This document shows, piece by piece, positions 38,101 through 41,001 of a DNA stretch of 64,000 nucleotides. The translations under genes and the position numbers were made by a program. How positions within the stretch are numbered: the first letter of the stretch is position 1; every line of letters begins with the position of its first letter. Source of the DNA: Cordylochernes scorpioides (lineage: Eukaryota; Arthropoda; Arachnida; Pseudoscorpiones; Chernetidae). Where the stretch lies: assembly GCA_030710605.1 (NCBI GenBank), contig CP092874.1, positions 71,762,555-71,826,554 of the forward strand, written 5' to 3'. Under the pieces are notes generated by a model. The model was given only the letters and a program-made list of their open reading frames with translations, made no database searches and was not told the origin of the DNA.

Positions 38101-41001
38101 TAGAGGGCGCTGTTCGTGAGCTAAGTAGAATAATTTGAATATATAGTTTTAATATTTAATTTATATATAATTTAAAATAGCCTATCGTTTTCCTCGTATT
38201 TTTTTACCTATGTATGGAAATTTTGGTTTGAATTAGTGAACTACTGCGAATTTGTATACCGGACATACAAACCAACAAACAAACAAACATACAAACATTC
38301 ATTTTTATATATATAGAAGATATAATATAAAAATGAGTTTTAAAAATTAAAAAAAAAAAATGCATCGGCCGGGAATCGAACCCGGGGCCACCCGCGTGGC
38401 AGGCGAGCATTCTACCACTAAGCCACCGATGCGTATACAAAATGGCCATATTTAGGTATTCATTCCATTCCGGATTAGTCCGCGTAAAAAAATAGTTCTT
38501 CAAATTAAAAAAAGAAATAGCCAAAAATAATAAGCAAAATGTAGCCAAAAATTTTCCTCAGGTTTATAAAAAGCGACATGCAAAATTTGGAACCAATTGG
38601 TTCAGTAGTTTTTGAGTTTATCGCGAAACAGACAGACAGACAGGAATTGACTTTTATATATATAGAGATTGTGTTGGAGCGGGTCGCTCCTTAAATAAAT
38701 GCATATATTAGTTAATAACCAAATGGAATCCTCTCTTTCTTTTTCCCTGTAAGAGACGCCAATGGAAGCCAACAGTACATAGACAGATAAAGCACATAGG
38801 CTATAGTTATTAACTAACATATGCATTTATTTAAGGCGCCAATTTATAATTGTAACAAATAGTATTTGAATCAAAACATTCAATTGGGTAAAACACGGGC
38901 GTTGCCCGGGTCATTCGGCTAGTAGAGTCCTGTATACCTGGATACAGGTACTAGCCCTTACATGGTACTATCAGCCGGGCCAGCTGAGCCCAGGTTTTTT
39001 AGTGAGCTTGTTACTGCTTCCCTCCTCCTTTTTCATTCGGGCTTGCGACTGGCAAAGGCGGAGTTCATTATTAAATTACACTGTATAACAAAAAAATTGA
39101 CGCACCAAGAAGGAGTTGTCAGATTAGGACAAAAATTGGTGTATGTAAAGAGCATGTATAGGGGAAAAACGATTAAAATTTCAGAACAATTAATTGTTTC
39201 ATTTCAGAGTTTGATCGTCACAAATTGAGAATGTCAATATGTCTTTGGACCCCCACTGGCCTAGATGCAGGCTGCTACCCGGCGTGTCATGGACTGATAA
39301 AGATTCTGGATGGTGTGCTGCGGGATTTCTTGCCAAATTGTCTTCAACTGTCGGGCTAAATAGTCAACATTCTGGGATGGTTGCAATCGCCTTCCCATCA
39401 TGTCCCAGATGTGCTCTATGGGCGAGAGATCAGGTGACCTTGCTGGCCACGGAAGAGTTCGGCAAGATTGAGGACAATCCATAGTAACACGTGCCGTGTG
39501 TGGCCGGGCATTATCTTGTTGAAAAGTAACCCCGGGGTGATGTGAGAGATACGACAACAAAACAGGCCATAGAATGTCATCTACGTACCGTTGTGCTGTC
39601 AGGGTGCCAGGAATGACTACCAATGGGGTCCTGCTATCAAATGAAATGGCACCCCAGATCATAAGCACCGTTGTGGACCTGTGTGGTGTACTACTGTAAG
39701 GCCAGGATCCACACGCTGCCCAAGACGTCTTCAAACACGTTTGCGACGGTCGTCATGACACAGTAAGAAACGGGACTTATCACTAAAGACTATACGTCCT
39801 CAGTCAGCGCAGTTCCAAGTTGATCGCTCCCGACACCACTGTAGTCGGACTTGTCGGTGCACGGGTATGAGGGGTAGGCATTAGATTCCGCTCTCTCAGT
39901 CGCCTGTTGATGGTCATTTTGGACACTTGTGTGCCAGTCACACGTTGGATGGTATATAACGTGGATTCCGGTGCTGCGACAGCCATTCTGTCAATTGCTC
40001 TGTCCTCCCGTTCTGTTGTTGCCCTTGGTCGACCGCTGCCGTCCTGACGTTGCAATCTTCCATTGTTGACCCACTTTTGCCAACATCGCCTAATAGCCGC
40101 ATCACTTCAACACAGATGTCGCGCGATTAGTCGATTAGACCAACCAGCCTCTTTCAATACAATGGCACGACCAGTTTCAAACTCTGAAATATGTTCGTAA
40201 TGAGTACGAATCTTTCGGCGAGGCATTGATACATTAGAAATAGGCGTACTGCTAAAATATTAAACAGATATTCTGAAAATCAGCTCATGCCGCGCCAAAT
40301 ATTGAGTCTAGAATGCTCGTGCTGGATGCGCAGTTCAGATGCGCTGGAGCTCTTGCTTTGCATAATTCGGCCACCAAATTTCAATCATTTGCATGTTTGG
40401 TCGAAACCTCTTTGTATACGTATTTTCATATAAATCGGACAACTGCTTCTTGGTTCATCCATTTTTTTGTTATAGAGTATATTTGGATTAGGTCTTATTT
40501 TTTTACTTGTATTATAAAACGACACTTGAAGTTACACCGCATGAGTTTCTTTTCAACGAAAAATAAAAAACAATTTTTTTTTTCGATTCCCATCCCTGGA
40601 CACTTTTATTTTTCCGTTCATCATTACTTTTCATAATTCATCCTTTCATACCTCATCCAAAAAGGTTAGAAATAGTCGATATTTCACCTTGAAATACAAA
40701 TTTGATTTTTCGTTGAAAAGAACTCATGCGGTGTAACTTCAAGTGTCGTTTTACAATCACAGGCCGCAGTATATTATATTACTTGTATTATAATCTATAA
40801 TCCAAATTGTGCTTTAACAGAAAAACACCAAGTGTTGTGTAGATACTGGGATGGTGTTTGTGATGCCATACTCTTCAATGGTTGGTGGTTTATTTAGCAA
40901 ATGTGGGTTGTGTTGTCAGGCCCTGTGGTTCCCCATCCTGGAGATTCTACTCCATCCTCAGAGACAACACCGAGATCTCATGAAGCCTGAGGACAAAGAG
41001 G
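7978..41001 (+). CDS. VPS8: VPS8, CORVET complex subunit (13 internal exons)
   Basis: VPS8 is the CORVET-specific subunit that, with the class C core, tethers early endosomes through Rab5. Thirteen exons (1,234 bp, about 411 codons) at 7978-8105, 8168-8202, 10857-10923, 10980-11066, 14696-14839, 15412-15496, 15553-15651, 18025-18114, 18970-19019, 29281-29401, 33005-33094, 36463-36618 and 40920-41001 encode part of the alpha-solenoid. Hallmark stretches collinear with animal VPS8: TLIQFDIREFLNVIAL, VGALFTFLARQL, YQMCEILYEV, FINHILSSSEYSTEEK, LMCQFEPTLVEPFL, TAYLLEKTGNIKGAFDI, RTIQLCQRHSGQL and ALWFPILEILL. All introns are GT-AG. Phases agree at every junction; the only break is one extra base inside exon 5. 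The N-terminal propeller and C-terminal RING lie outside the window. Introns are full of young mobile elements, and one intron exceeds 10 kb. Confidence 0.9.
8168..8202 (+). CDS. VPS8: VPS8 exon 2 of window (35-bp microexon)
   Basis: A very short exon after acceptor 'ttcctgacag' with donor 'gtaagt'. It reads AFEEEAFSGPL plus two bases and continues the LNVIAL segment as the 'FED' part of the family does. Phase 0 in, phase 2 out. Confidence 0.8.
8231..8457 (-). mobile_element. SINE-A, partial minus-strand copy
   Basis: Poly-T start, then 'cttattcctagtacacatgg' and the rest of the SINE-A body in reverse to 'gggggccattg'. It lies 28 bp after the exon 2 donor. The tRNA head is missing. Confidence 0.65.
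8655..8935 (+). pseudogene. LINE 3'-end relic, plus strand
   Basis: Encodes SRLKSGHLRTMTFQNGCK..., CTKC, KHIIDCID and ends with the GAA-rich tail 'gtggagataagaaagaagag'. Same family as 2605-3035, opposite strand. A base-level difference disrupts the part between the two Cys pairs. 5'-truncated. Confidence 0.65.
9372..9671 (+). mobile_element. SINE-A, near full length
   Basis: tRNA-like head 'ggggtcggtggaagg' with a pol III B box-like 'cccgggttcatttc', then the family body and the tail 'tagggataagcaaac'. The head-to-tail length of about 300 bp sets the family's full size. Confidence 0.75.
9672..10290. other. Intron, nothing recognised
   Basis: AT-rich intronic sequence of VPS8 with short A and T runs. 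No coding, RNA or repeat match inside the window could be supported. Confidence 0.5.
10299..10615 (-). mobile_element. Non-autonomous Helitron, second subfamily
   Basis: CTAG at 10299-10302 with the GC hairpin of a Helitron 3' end on the minus strand, then a body different from the 4226 type after about 80 bp. The 5' end is placed near 'gactatatatg' by similarity and is not exact. A block of about 90 bp around 'gatgatgcgcgcgcatcc' is repeated at 10681-10760, separated by an AAT/ATT microsatellite. Confidence 0.6.
10621..10785. repeat. AAT/ATT and TA microsatellites
   Basis: (AAT)n then (ATT)n at 10621-10680 form a perfect inverted simple repeat, and a (TA) run lies at about 10758-10783. Between them is the duplicated 'gatgcgcgcgcatccgtgac' block. 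Confidence 0.8.
10857..10923 (+). CDS. VPS8: VPS8 exon 3 of window
   Basis: Acceptor 'tgtgtttag', donor 'gtaagt'. One base completing a Gly codon, then SQQRQRLVSALIQIMLENEV and two more residues, aligning to the family's QQRIVDILLKVMVEN. Confidence 0.85.
10980..11066 (+). CDS. VPS8: VPS8 exon 4 of window
   Basis: Follows a 56-bp intron. 29 codons: PSQVGALFTFLARQLSHRR and onward to SPELFQQ. SQVGxLFTFLARQL is one of the best conserved VPS8 stretches. Phase 0 at both ends. Confidence 0.9.
11160..11462. mobile_element. Q-family fold-back element
   Basis: Inverted arms 'aagaaaaaggtatttcctga' at the left against 'gagatgcctttttctta' at the right, with paired 'ctgaaagttgctg' / 'cagcaactttcag'. The centre carries TGACGA, GGGC-loop-GCCC and GAAA (11276-11303), a hammerhead-like core whose first C is A here. 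I could not place a target-site duplication. Confidence 0.6.
11470..12030. other. Intron, no clear feature
   Basis: Contains the segment 'cttcgaagggctcatagtac' followed by CGAAAGCTGG and an AATAAA-like run at 11610-11660, similar to 7715-7760 and 29050-29090. Probably ends of a shared element family, not resolved further. Confidence 0.4.
12046..12370 (+). mobile_element. Helitron-type element carrying a tRNA-Gly-like gene
   Basis: The 5' side 'atatacagttatcagtgtca' matches the 5' end of the 37661 Helitron (TCTATATACAG...). The 3' end has the GC hairpin CCCGGGCGTTGCCCGGG and then 'tcattcggCTAG' at 12367-12370, followed by T. It holds a tRNA-Gly-like sequence in the same orientation. The 5' boundary is approximate. 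Confidence 0.65.
12155..12225 (+). tRNA. tRNA-Gly-like (anticodon ACC), probably a pseudo-tRNA
   Basis: Cloverleaf closely matching eukaryotic tRNA-Gly-GCC: D arm 'ggttcagtggtaga', anticodon stem CTCGC/GCGGG with loop CTACCAC, T arm 'ccgggttcgattcccgg', then a T-run terminator. The anticodon reads ACC instead of GCC, and the first acceptor pair is C-C instead of G-C. Gly-ACC tRNAs are essentially absent from eukaryotes, so this is probably a transposon-borne variant or pseudogene. Confidence 0.6.
12386..12750. mobile_element. P-family element, interrupted
   Basis: The left end 'acacaaggtaataagacc' at 12380 and the right end 'ggtctttttaccttgtg' at 12732-12748 belong to one P-family copy. The MITE at 12433-12603 sits inside. 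The hammerhead cores are reduced to 'acaacgctgttaccaaaatg'. Confidence 0.5.
12433..12603. repeat. Short TIR element (TA-flanked MITE)
   Basis: TA-CAGTAGAACCTCCCTGTAAA at the left and 'aaagggaggttctactg'-TA at the right, 171 bp. The inverted ends and TA target fit a pogo/Tigger-type MITE. Single copy in this window. Confidence 0.75.
12752..12855. repeat. Perfect-armed hairpin
   Basis: Inverted repeat with arms of about 40 bp: 'gagggtattccatttttaaa' to 'tttaaaaatgggacaccctc'. A short fold-back element or MITE, no coding capacity. Confidence 0.7.
12897..13196 (-). pseudogene. LINE 3'-end relic, second LINE lineage
   Basis: Read on the minus strand in the right frame: CTICKTREASPDHLLECMG, then DLYSTKIVNLINEYSLHDLV and a stop. 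This is again C-x2-C...H...C at the C-terminus of a LINE polyprotein. The automatically longest frame here (to 12939) is shifted. 5'-truncated. Confidence 0.6.
13200..13950. other. Intron, nothing recognised
   Basis: VPS8 intronic sequence of moderate complexity. I found no coding frame, RNA gene or repeat shared with the rest of the window. Confidence 0.5.
13955..14138 (-). pseudogene. LINE 3'-end relic
   Basis: Minus strand shows remnants of the zinc-motif C-terminus (CLDHGTMINES...) and a 3' tail 'aagaaacaacaacaacag'. Similar in layout to 17327-17584. It directly precedes the R-family element. Confidence 0.45.
14151..14640. mobile_element. R-family hammerhead element, partial dimer
   Basis: A 490-bp element flanked by 12-bp duplications TCTAACATTTGT at 14139-14150 and 14641-14652. 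The sequence from 'gatggcatctggttttgac' to 'cctcccagcaaaatttc' occurs twice (ending near 14325 and 14637), so it is a dimeric or 1.5-mer copy. Between the repeats lies a hammerhead-type segment (14426-14480). Dimers with single long target-site duplications are expected for circular or rolling-circle RNA templates. Confidence 0.75.
14426..14480 (+). ncRNA. Hammerhead ribozyme motif, inactivated
   Basis: Stem I strand GTCCACC with CTAGG, core CTGACGA, stem II GGGC-CATTA-GCCC, but then AAAA instead of GAAA: the catalytic G12 is A. The stem III palindrome ACCATGGT is also changed to ACCATGAT. The returning stem I strand CTAGGTGGAC is intact. Homologous to the intact copy at 35116-35170. Confidence 0.65.
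14696..14839 (+). CDS. VPS8: VPS8 exon 5 of window, carrying a +1 frameshift
   Basis: Acceptor 'tctgtgtag' gives ILEFLTAPSD, matching the family's VLEFLCSPDD. From about 14726 the match continues one base out of frame as DSRSEERQQTLLELYQSG... to MAKKAK plus two bases, with donor 'gtgggt'. Length is 144 where 143 (or 146) is needed to meet exon 6 in phase, so there is one extra base, most likely G at 14726. A second acceptor, 'ttcctcacag' ending at 14714, would give an in-frame 125-bp exon that loses the ILEFL part. Confidence 0.8.
15013..15174. repeat. T-family MITE
   Basis: TA-CAGTTAAACCTGTCTATAGC at the left and 'gctatagacagatttaactg'-TA at the right. Same family as 1925-2101. Confidence 0.7.
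15412..15496 (+). CDS. VPS8: VPS8 exon 6 of window
   Basis: One base completing Phe, then YQMCEILYEVTRKFDQILLC and NLKDESRR. Aligns to the family's FYQICEFMYERE segment. Acceptor 'atgttgcag', donor 'gtaagg'. Confidence 0.9.
15553..15651 (+). CDS. VPS8: VPS8 exon 7 of window
   Basis: 33 codons: NHAFGFINHILSSSEYSTEE and onward to VMLQEIS, matching FNYIHNIL...SAEEK of the family. Acceptor 'ggactgaccag' after a 56-bp intron, donor 'gtaagt'. Phase 0 out, which joins exactly to the 90-bp exon at 18025. Confidence 0.9.
15724..16035 (+). mobile_element. SINE-A, full length
   Basis: tRNA-like head 'gggtcggtggaaggatgg', B box-like 'ccaggttcgatttcc', body and poly-A tail 'gggataagcaaaaaaaaaa'. Followed within 50 bp by a Helitron. 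Confidence 0.8.
16085..16480 (-). mobile_element. Non-autonomous Helitron
   Basis: CTAG 16085-16088, GC hairpin next to it, and 5' end TCTATATATAG at 16480 on the minus strand. Over 90 percent similar by eye to 4226-4634. Confidence 0.75.
16693..16990. mobile_element. P-family hammerhead element (copy B)
   Basis: Starts 'aaggcacaatttggattata' and ends 'ggtcttattaccttatg'. The right arm (+) has CTGAAGA near 16911, stem II and GAAATGTC, an intact core with a G-U pair possible in stem III. The left arm (-) ends GAAAGGTC. Copy A begins inside this element. Confidence 0.65.
17327..17584 (-). pseudogene. LINE 3'-end relic with open zinc-motif frame
   Basis: 85 codons open on the minus strand: TRFRTGHLKPLKIENNNK, then C-P-x-C, HILACI and a natural stop, followed by a (CAA)n tail. 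This C-terminal block is common in arthropod, especially arachnid, LINE polyproteins. No RT is present. Confidence 0.65.
17680..17870. repeat. Q-family repeat (copy B)
   Basis: Counterpart of 815-1010 with the same GGGC/GCCC stem and GAAA on the minus strand (about 17838-17860). The core position C3 is U (TTGAGGA). Confidence 0.5.
18025..18114 (+). CDS. VPS8: VPS8 exon 8 of window (copy B, in order)
   Basis: 30 codons, DLLALDSQELGQLLLVHFED then NLQDLVTNSQ. Acceptor 'gtgttgtag', donor 'gtaagc'. Phase joins exons 7 and 9 exactly, so this copy, not 1156-1245, is the one collinear with the rest of the gene. Confidence 0.85.
18366..18570. mobile_element. P-family fold-back element (copy B)
   Basis: Flanked by a duplicated 'atgtaacaagca' (12 bp) on both sides. 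Right arm: CTGATGA core, stem II and GAAACATC. Confidence 0.65.
18624..18943 (-). mobile_element. SINE-A insertion present only in copy B
   Basis: Full SINE-A on the minus strand: poly-T at 18624, head ending at 'ccttccaccgaccccc'. Flanked by an 11-bp target-site duplication ACTAACAATCC at 18613-18623 and 18944-18954. Copy A has a single empty site near 1742-1755. This defines the element ends and proves target-primed retroposition. Confidence 0.9.
18970..19019 (+). CDS. VPS8: VPS8 exon 9 of window
   Basis: 50 bp, LPPEKLYKLLKHLFLA plus two bases. The SINE-A insertion ends only 26 bp before it, just upstream of the acceptor tract. Donor 'gtcagt'. Confidence 0.8.
19126..19300. repeat. T-family MITE (copy B)
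   Basis: Same element as 1925-2101, with the pogo-type insertion directly at its right end. Confidence 0.65.
19775..20248 (+). pseudogene. Tigger/pogo transposase, N-terminal DNA-binding part
   Basis: About 157 codons. Residues 1-45 (SKSQIAEIFQIAKSTLSTIL) form a psq/CENP-B-type helix-turn-helix. Residues 50-90 (QDVEDELLKWFKKSRQNNIP, then SGALVKEKAKEIS) are the second CENP-B-type domain. The DDE catalytic domain is missing: after VEKTADSF the frame joins sequence (LDEPEEWTKLL...) that reads like a transposase C-terminus. A stop lies upstream in frame near 19760, between a plausible start and this frame. Non-autonomous; would need a transposase in trans. Confidence 0.7.
20197..20457 (+). pseudogene. 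Tigger transposase C-terminal tail
   Basis: Acidic tail frame overlapping the previous one in another phase (RRKEETEDDEVKEEI..., ending FLKPAEKTQI). An acidic C-terminus ending in a K/P motif before the 3' end fits the Tigger family. A frameshift separates it from the N-terminal frame. Confidence 0.5.
21224..21530 (+). repeat. BEL/Pao 5' LTR
   Basis: 307 bp, TG...CA termini, nearly identical to 24975-25282. Contains 'tttaaacaaagag' where the 3' copy has AATAAAG. Confidence 0.9.
21535..21551 (+). promoter_or_regulatory. Primer-binding site (tRNA-Asn type)
   Basis: TGGCGTCCCCGGGTGGG, four bases after the 5' LTR. It is complementary to the 3' end of eukaryotic tRNA-Asn (CCCACCC-GGGACGCCA type) with at most one mismatch depending on species. 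Confidence 0.65.
21577..22350 (+). repeat. 27-bp tandem array in BEL/Pao element
   Basis: About 28 copies of a unit containing 'agcctgccgagtagcagagg'. Most are 27 bp (9 codons); some carry a 2-3 bp insertion ('agagcctg', 'ggagcctg'). The open frames over it (e.g. 21324-21980) are a by-product of unit length. Confidence 0.9.
22360..22790 (+). repeat. 'ggagctcaa' tandem array in BEL/Pao element
   Basis: Irregular repeats of 'ggtttaaaggagctcaaaaa' plus 'gccctttgttaaa', alternating with 'gggaaaagtgaagctcaagg'. About ten units of two types form a higher-order pattern. Confidence 0.85.
22840..23248 (+). repeat. 19-bp tandem array in BEL/Pao element
   Basis: About 21 copies of 'aaggatacctacaaggtga' with C/T and A variants, running directly into the ATG of the gag-like ORF (last copy 'ctacaaggtgaaATGGAGG'). 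Confidence 0.9.
23246..24112 (+). CDS. BEL/Pao gag-like protein
   Basis: 288 codons, intact. The N-terminal 90 residues (MEELSKIREAARGRFAEQVN..., YDRLESLHLELVALNEQCQ, then YIMERFYLEAR) form alpha-helical coiled coil and resemble the N-terminal gag domain of BEL/Pao elements (DUF1759-like: a helix pair ending with an E-x-Y/F motif). Residues 100-288 are acidic, low complexity (KEDSEAESKGDRIGDSEAET). No zinc knuckle. The ATG is formed at the end of the 19-bp array. Assignment rests on the N-terminal pattern and the RT fragment downstream. Confidence 0.6.
   Translation: MEELSKIREAARGRFAEQVNGLNAELKDPSIDRSGIYAAYDRLESLHLELVALNEQCQGILLAQEAISDDEIDREFGECETYIMERFYLEARICVMREQDRDALSTDGMNGVEFKEANIKGDKVSSDEYILEMDFNREELEQEEIASEKCEYANLKNKEDSEAESKGDRIGDSEAETKGNGVKDSGTAIKGYESVNNSRAVAEGADQVKISDDETKSIDDNEERVVKVQASRKLVEARPTGDMEFKIKDNYKETESQDLKIINKSDYAENKDDKYNGEKIMMEMKRKI
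24118..24440 (+). repeat. 42-bp coding-type tandem array
   Basis: About eight copies of a 42-bp unit encoding EEKLDAEQGTDSKV (14 residues) in an open frame (24138-24512) that differs from the gag frame. Units vary by single residues (AEQ, AGQ, VEQ). The frame is open through the array and for 24 codons beyond, so a frameshift or a separate protein is possible. Confidence 0.8.
24524..24874 (+). pseudogene. BEL/Pao reverse transcriptase, N-terminal fragment
   Basis: Reads HFLFKSGSKTTPIRPVFDDAS, then NGLSLKRYLRRGPIL, KFGVLADMRRYFQVMAI and DYLRFLWKKK. This is the first part of the BEL/Pao RT (conserved TTPxRPVFDAS, NxxSLNxxLxxGPxL, ADIxKAFLQI, RFLW). The active-site YxDD and everything after are deleted, with a short unrelated tail to the stop. 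Confidence 0.8.
24975..25282 (+). repeat. BEL/Pao 3' LTR
   Basis: 308 bp, preceded by the polypurine tract 'aagaaaggtgggg'. Contains AATAAAG near 25110. Confidence 0.9.
26490..27175 (-). pseudogene. Older LINE 3'-end relic (copy B), split by a younger LINE
   Basis: Counterpart of 2605-3035: SRLKSGHLRTMTFQNGCK, CTKC, RHIIDCID on the minus strand at 26804-27004. Interrupted by the insertion at 26573-26813. Confidence 0.65.
26573..26813 (-). mobile_element. 5'-truncated LINE insertion with 42-bp target-site duplication
   Basis: 241 bp of the (CAA)n-tailed LINE family inserted, relative to copy A, into an older LINE relic. The 42-bp target sequence starting 'ttgtaaagcttgagattttt' is present on both sides (26531-26572 and 26814-26855). 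The encoded end reads TGHLKPLKIENNNKIYPTC... . Confidence 0.85.
27212..27445 (+). mobile_element. SINE-A, truncated (copy B)
   Basis: Counterpart of 3037-3239, again without the tRNA head. Confidence 0.6.
27984..28296 (+). mobile_element. SINE-A, full length, copy B only
   Basis: Head 'gggggtcggtggaaggctgg', B box-like 'cccggtttcgattcccgc', body and tail 'agggataagcaaaaaaaa'. Copy A has about 110 bp of other sequence here, so the insertion came with a small deletion or copy A was changed later. Confidence 0.8.
28627..29035 (-). mobile_element. Non-autonomous Helitron (copy B)
   Basis: Allele or paralogue of 4226-4634: CTAG end at 28627, TCTATATACAG 5' end at 29035. About 95 bp downstream (to about 29130, including 'cttcgaaagctagcgaaataaa') are absent from copy A. 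Confidence 0.75.
29281..29401 (+). CDS. VPS8: VPS8 exon 10 of window (copy B, in order)
   Basis: 121 bp, QGLQSQVLEHYIDLMCQFEP and onward to EGYRLEPTLK. Joins exon 9 by completing a Ser codon (AG+C) and exon 11 in phase 0. Confidence 0.9.
29717..30082. mobile_element. P-family long palindrome (copy B)
   Basis: Counterpart of 5229-5588, with the same long arms and damaged ribozyme cores ('cttttacttaaatgtc'). Confidence 0.7.
30404..31970. mobile_element. Tigger-like relics (copy B)
   Basis: Counterpart of 6171-7340. Frames near 31320-31480 read NGPVTQEKYFYAMNYG and LNDRFKTKSRLKSRHMKWKK, like the second helix-turn-helix of pogo/Tigger transposases (GPxxQEKA...WLxRFKxRH). Decayed. Confidence 0.45.
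30746..31034. repeat. TA-flanked MITE with long A-tract, copy B only
   Basis: Inserted at a TA in the Tigger-like relic, with inverted ends CACCTGTCCCCCGATTTAC and 'gtaaatcgggggataggtg'. It holds a 26-28 bp A-run. Copy A has the empty site near 6502. Confidence 0.8.
31973..32345. mobile_element. Tigger-like element, left half
   Basis: TA-CAGTGAAACCCCGCTAATACG, with subterminal repeats 'cgttataacgaac'. No matching right end found. Marks the end of the copy A / copy B similarity. Confidence 0.6.
32461..32706 (+). other. Unidentified coding-like segment in VPS8 intron
   Basis: 81 open codons with protein-like composition: ITLPAGDRVDHAGFVKWC, GYWMSEKDGFSREGVIIK, DLILDALEKCPQAMNVVINI and stop. 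No ATG at the start (frame is open upstream to about 32440). I do not recognise the family. It lies in the intron between VPS8 exons 10 and 11, beside Tigger-like sequence, so it may be a processed gene fragment or captured exon. Confidence 0.4.
32799..32930. repeat. T-family MITE, short form
   Basis: CAGTTAAACCTGTCTATAGC at the left and 'gctatagacagatttaact' at the right. Confidence 0.65.
33005..33094 (+). CDS. VPS8: VPS8 exon 11 of window
   Basis: 30 codons: ICQDHNVMDATAYLLEKTGN then IKGAFDIFLQ, matching VTAYLLEKKGDIHGAF of the family. Acceptor 'cttttcacag', donor 'gtagga'. Confidence 0.9.
33298..33715. mobile_element. P-family elements with inserted LINE tail
   Basis: Diverged P-family copies (CTGATGA, stem II, GAAATGTC on the minus strand near 33460-33505). 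A 3'-terminal LINE fragment, 'catattattgactgtattga' to the GAA tail (33318-33432), is inserted with a probable 14-bp duplication of 'agacctaatccaaa' (one mismatch). Confidence 0.6.
34026..34586 (+). repeat. 69-bp tandem repeat
   Basis: About eight units of 69 bp (23 codons), each with 'tttctcagggttctgattg' and 'tttccagtgaaaatagaagg'. The open frame at 34017-34349 (LRVLIVLSSENRRASEGLKV repeats) follows from unit length being divisible by three. A stop ends it within the array, so coding is unlikely. Confidence 0.85.
34836..34985. repeat. Long hairpin (about 68-bp arms)
   Basis: Inverted repeat from 'tattatagacatgtatgatt' to 'ccatacacatctataata' with a loop 'ttagccctcccattat'. Short fold-back element. 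The R-family element is inserted at its right end. Confidence 0.75.
34983..35271. mobile_element. R-family hammerhead element, complete
   Basis: 289 bp, flanked by 11-bp duplications CATCTATAATA (34972-34982 and 35272-35282). Arms of about 70 bp pair ('agacaaaggtcgcctctcc' with 'gggagaggcgacctttgtct'). The loop region holds an intact hammerhead ribozyme on the minus strand. On the plus strand an unpaired tail 'caatatcctcccggcaaaat' ends the element. No coding capacity. Confidence 0.85.
35116..35170 (-). ncRNA. Type I hammerhead ribozyme, complete
   Basis: Minus strand order: stem I strand GTCCGCCCTAGA (35170-35159), core CTGACGA (35158-35152), stem II GGGC-AATTA-GCCC (35151-35139), GAAA (35138-35135), stem III palindrome ACCATGGT (35135-35128), C17 (35127), then stem I strand TCTAGGTGGAC (35126-35116). 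Stem I pairs over about 11 bp with one G-U and one bulge. All catalytic residues (G5, G8, G12 and the UH cleavage site) are present. Stem III has no loop, so a dimeric 'double hammerhead' is the likely active form. Predicted cleavage between 35127 and 35126. Confidence 0.85.
35385..36169 (+). mobile_element. Non-autonomous Helitron with canonical ends
   Basis: 785 bp. A|TCGATATATATATAAAATTG at the 5' end, and at the 3' end hairpin ACCCGG-GCGAAG-CCGGGT (36141-36158), then 'acatccgCTAG' and T. An 85-bp internal direct repeat ('gataaaatgatgattttgta' onward) occurs at about 35672 and 35872. Different subfamily from the CCCGGGC Helitrons. Confidence 0.85.
36463..36618 (+). CDS. VPS8: VPS8 exon 12 of window
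   Basis: 52 codons, ELQECMKSVTEELHQEGRLD, then SRTIQLCQRHSGQLAEDDKR. TIQLCQRxSGxL is nearly invariant in animal VPS8. Acceptor 'tttgtgaccag', donor 'gtatgg'. Confidence 0.92.
36912..37229 (-). mobile_element. SINE-A, full length, minus strand
   Basis: Poly-T, 'gcttatccctagtacacgtg', body and tRNA-like head ending 'tccttccaccgactcccc'. An R-family remnant ('cagtgacaaagctatggc') precedes it. Confidence 0.8.
37255..37440. mobile_element. P-family fold-back element, diverged
   Basis: Arms 'gtgtgacgtttcagcaacag' and 'gatgatggtgagaatgctg' with core CTGATGA on the plus strand. GAAAGTC lacks one base, so the ribozyme is damaged. Confidence 0.55.
37444..37655 (-). pseudogene. LINE 3'-end remnant
   Basis: GAA-type tail on the minus strand ('gagataagaaagaagaag') preceded by sequence shared with 63445-63688. 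The coding part is decayed. Confidence 0.5.
37829..38668 (-). mobile_element. Helitron (inner) carrying a tRNA-Gly gene
   Basis: 840 bp on the minus strand. Begins TCTCTATATATATAAAAGTC (38668), ends with hairpin CCCGGGC-ATT-GCCCGGG then 'tcattcgtCTAG' (37829). Flanked by A at the 5' side and T at the 3' side, so inserted into an AT dinucleotide exactly as Helitrons do. Carries a tRNA-Gly gene in its own orientation. No Rep/helicase. Confidence 0.85.
38362..38432 (-). tRNA. tRNA-Gly (GCC), Helitron-borne
   Basis: 71 nt on the minus strand. Acceptor GCATCGG/CCGATGC, D arm 'gcttagtggtaga', anticodon stem CTCGC/GCGGG with loop CTGCCAC (anticodon GCC), T arm 'ccgggttcgattcccgg', discriminator A and a T12 terminator immediately downstream. 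All paired regions are intact apart from small changes in the D arm and variable loop, so it could be transcribed by pol III through its internal promoter. Confidence 0.85.
39079..40477 (-). mobile_element. Tc1-like transposon, inactive
   Basis: 1,399 bp between TA dinucleotides. Terminal inverted repeats share 'tataacaaaaaaat' and 'accaagaag' with 'agttgtc' (both ends). Inserted next to a P-family fragment. Encodes one broken transposase on the minus strand. Confidence 0.8.
39261..40226 (-). pseudogene. Tc1-like transposase pseudogene
   Basis: Starts MPRRKIRTHYEHISEFETGR at 40226. N-terminal paired-like HTH, then SGRPRATTEREDRAIDRMA (the GRPR AT-hook-like linker) and second HTH (SKMTINRRLRERNLM). 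A stop follows RHLC. After 39804 the frame shifts; the first catalytic Asp lies in VFSDKSRF, the second in QQDNARPHTA and the third residue (Glu) in PDLSPIEHIWD. At least one in-frame stop and one or two frameshifts make it non-functional. Confidence 0.85.
40480..40830. mobile_element. P-family fragment hosting SINE-B
   Basis: 'ggattaggtcttattt' and 'tataatccaaattgtgcttt' are the P-family end, split by the SINE-B insertion. Confidence 0.5.
40517..40765 (+). mobile_element. SINE-B, fold-back (head-to-head) copy
   Basis: Flanked by 13-bp duplications TACTTGTATTATA (40505-40517 region and about 40779). The left edge is an inverted copy of the SINE tail ('aaaacgacacttgaagttac'), then a fragment of the tRNA-like head 'cgattcccatccctgg', body, and the tail in the forward direction. 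The ends are therefore inverted repeats of about 45 bp. Confidence 0.7.
40920..41001 (+). CDS. VPS8: VPS8 exon 13 of window
   Basis: 27 codons plus one base: ALWFPILEILLHPQRQHRDL then MKPEDKE. ALWFPLLE follows directly after the exon 12 segment in animal VPS8. Acceptor 'gttgtcag', donor 'gtaagt'. No later VPS8 exon was found in the remaining 23 kb. Confidence 0.88.

Larger units (their letters stand above)
37661..38922 (+). mobile_element. Helitron (outer) split by a second Helitron
   Basis: 5' end TCTATATACAGTTACGAGCG at 37661 and 3' end hairpin plus 'cattcggCTAG' at 38922 belong to one copy of the 4226-type element. Its middle is interrupted at 37829-38668. With the insert removed, the junction '...gtaatta' + 'ttgtgttgg' matches the uninterrupted copies. 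Confidence 0.8.
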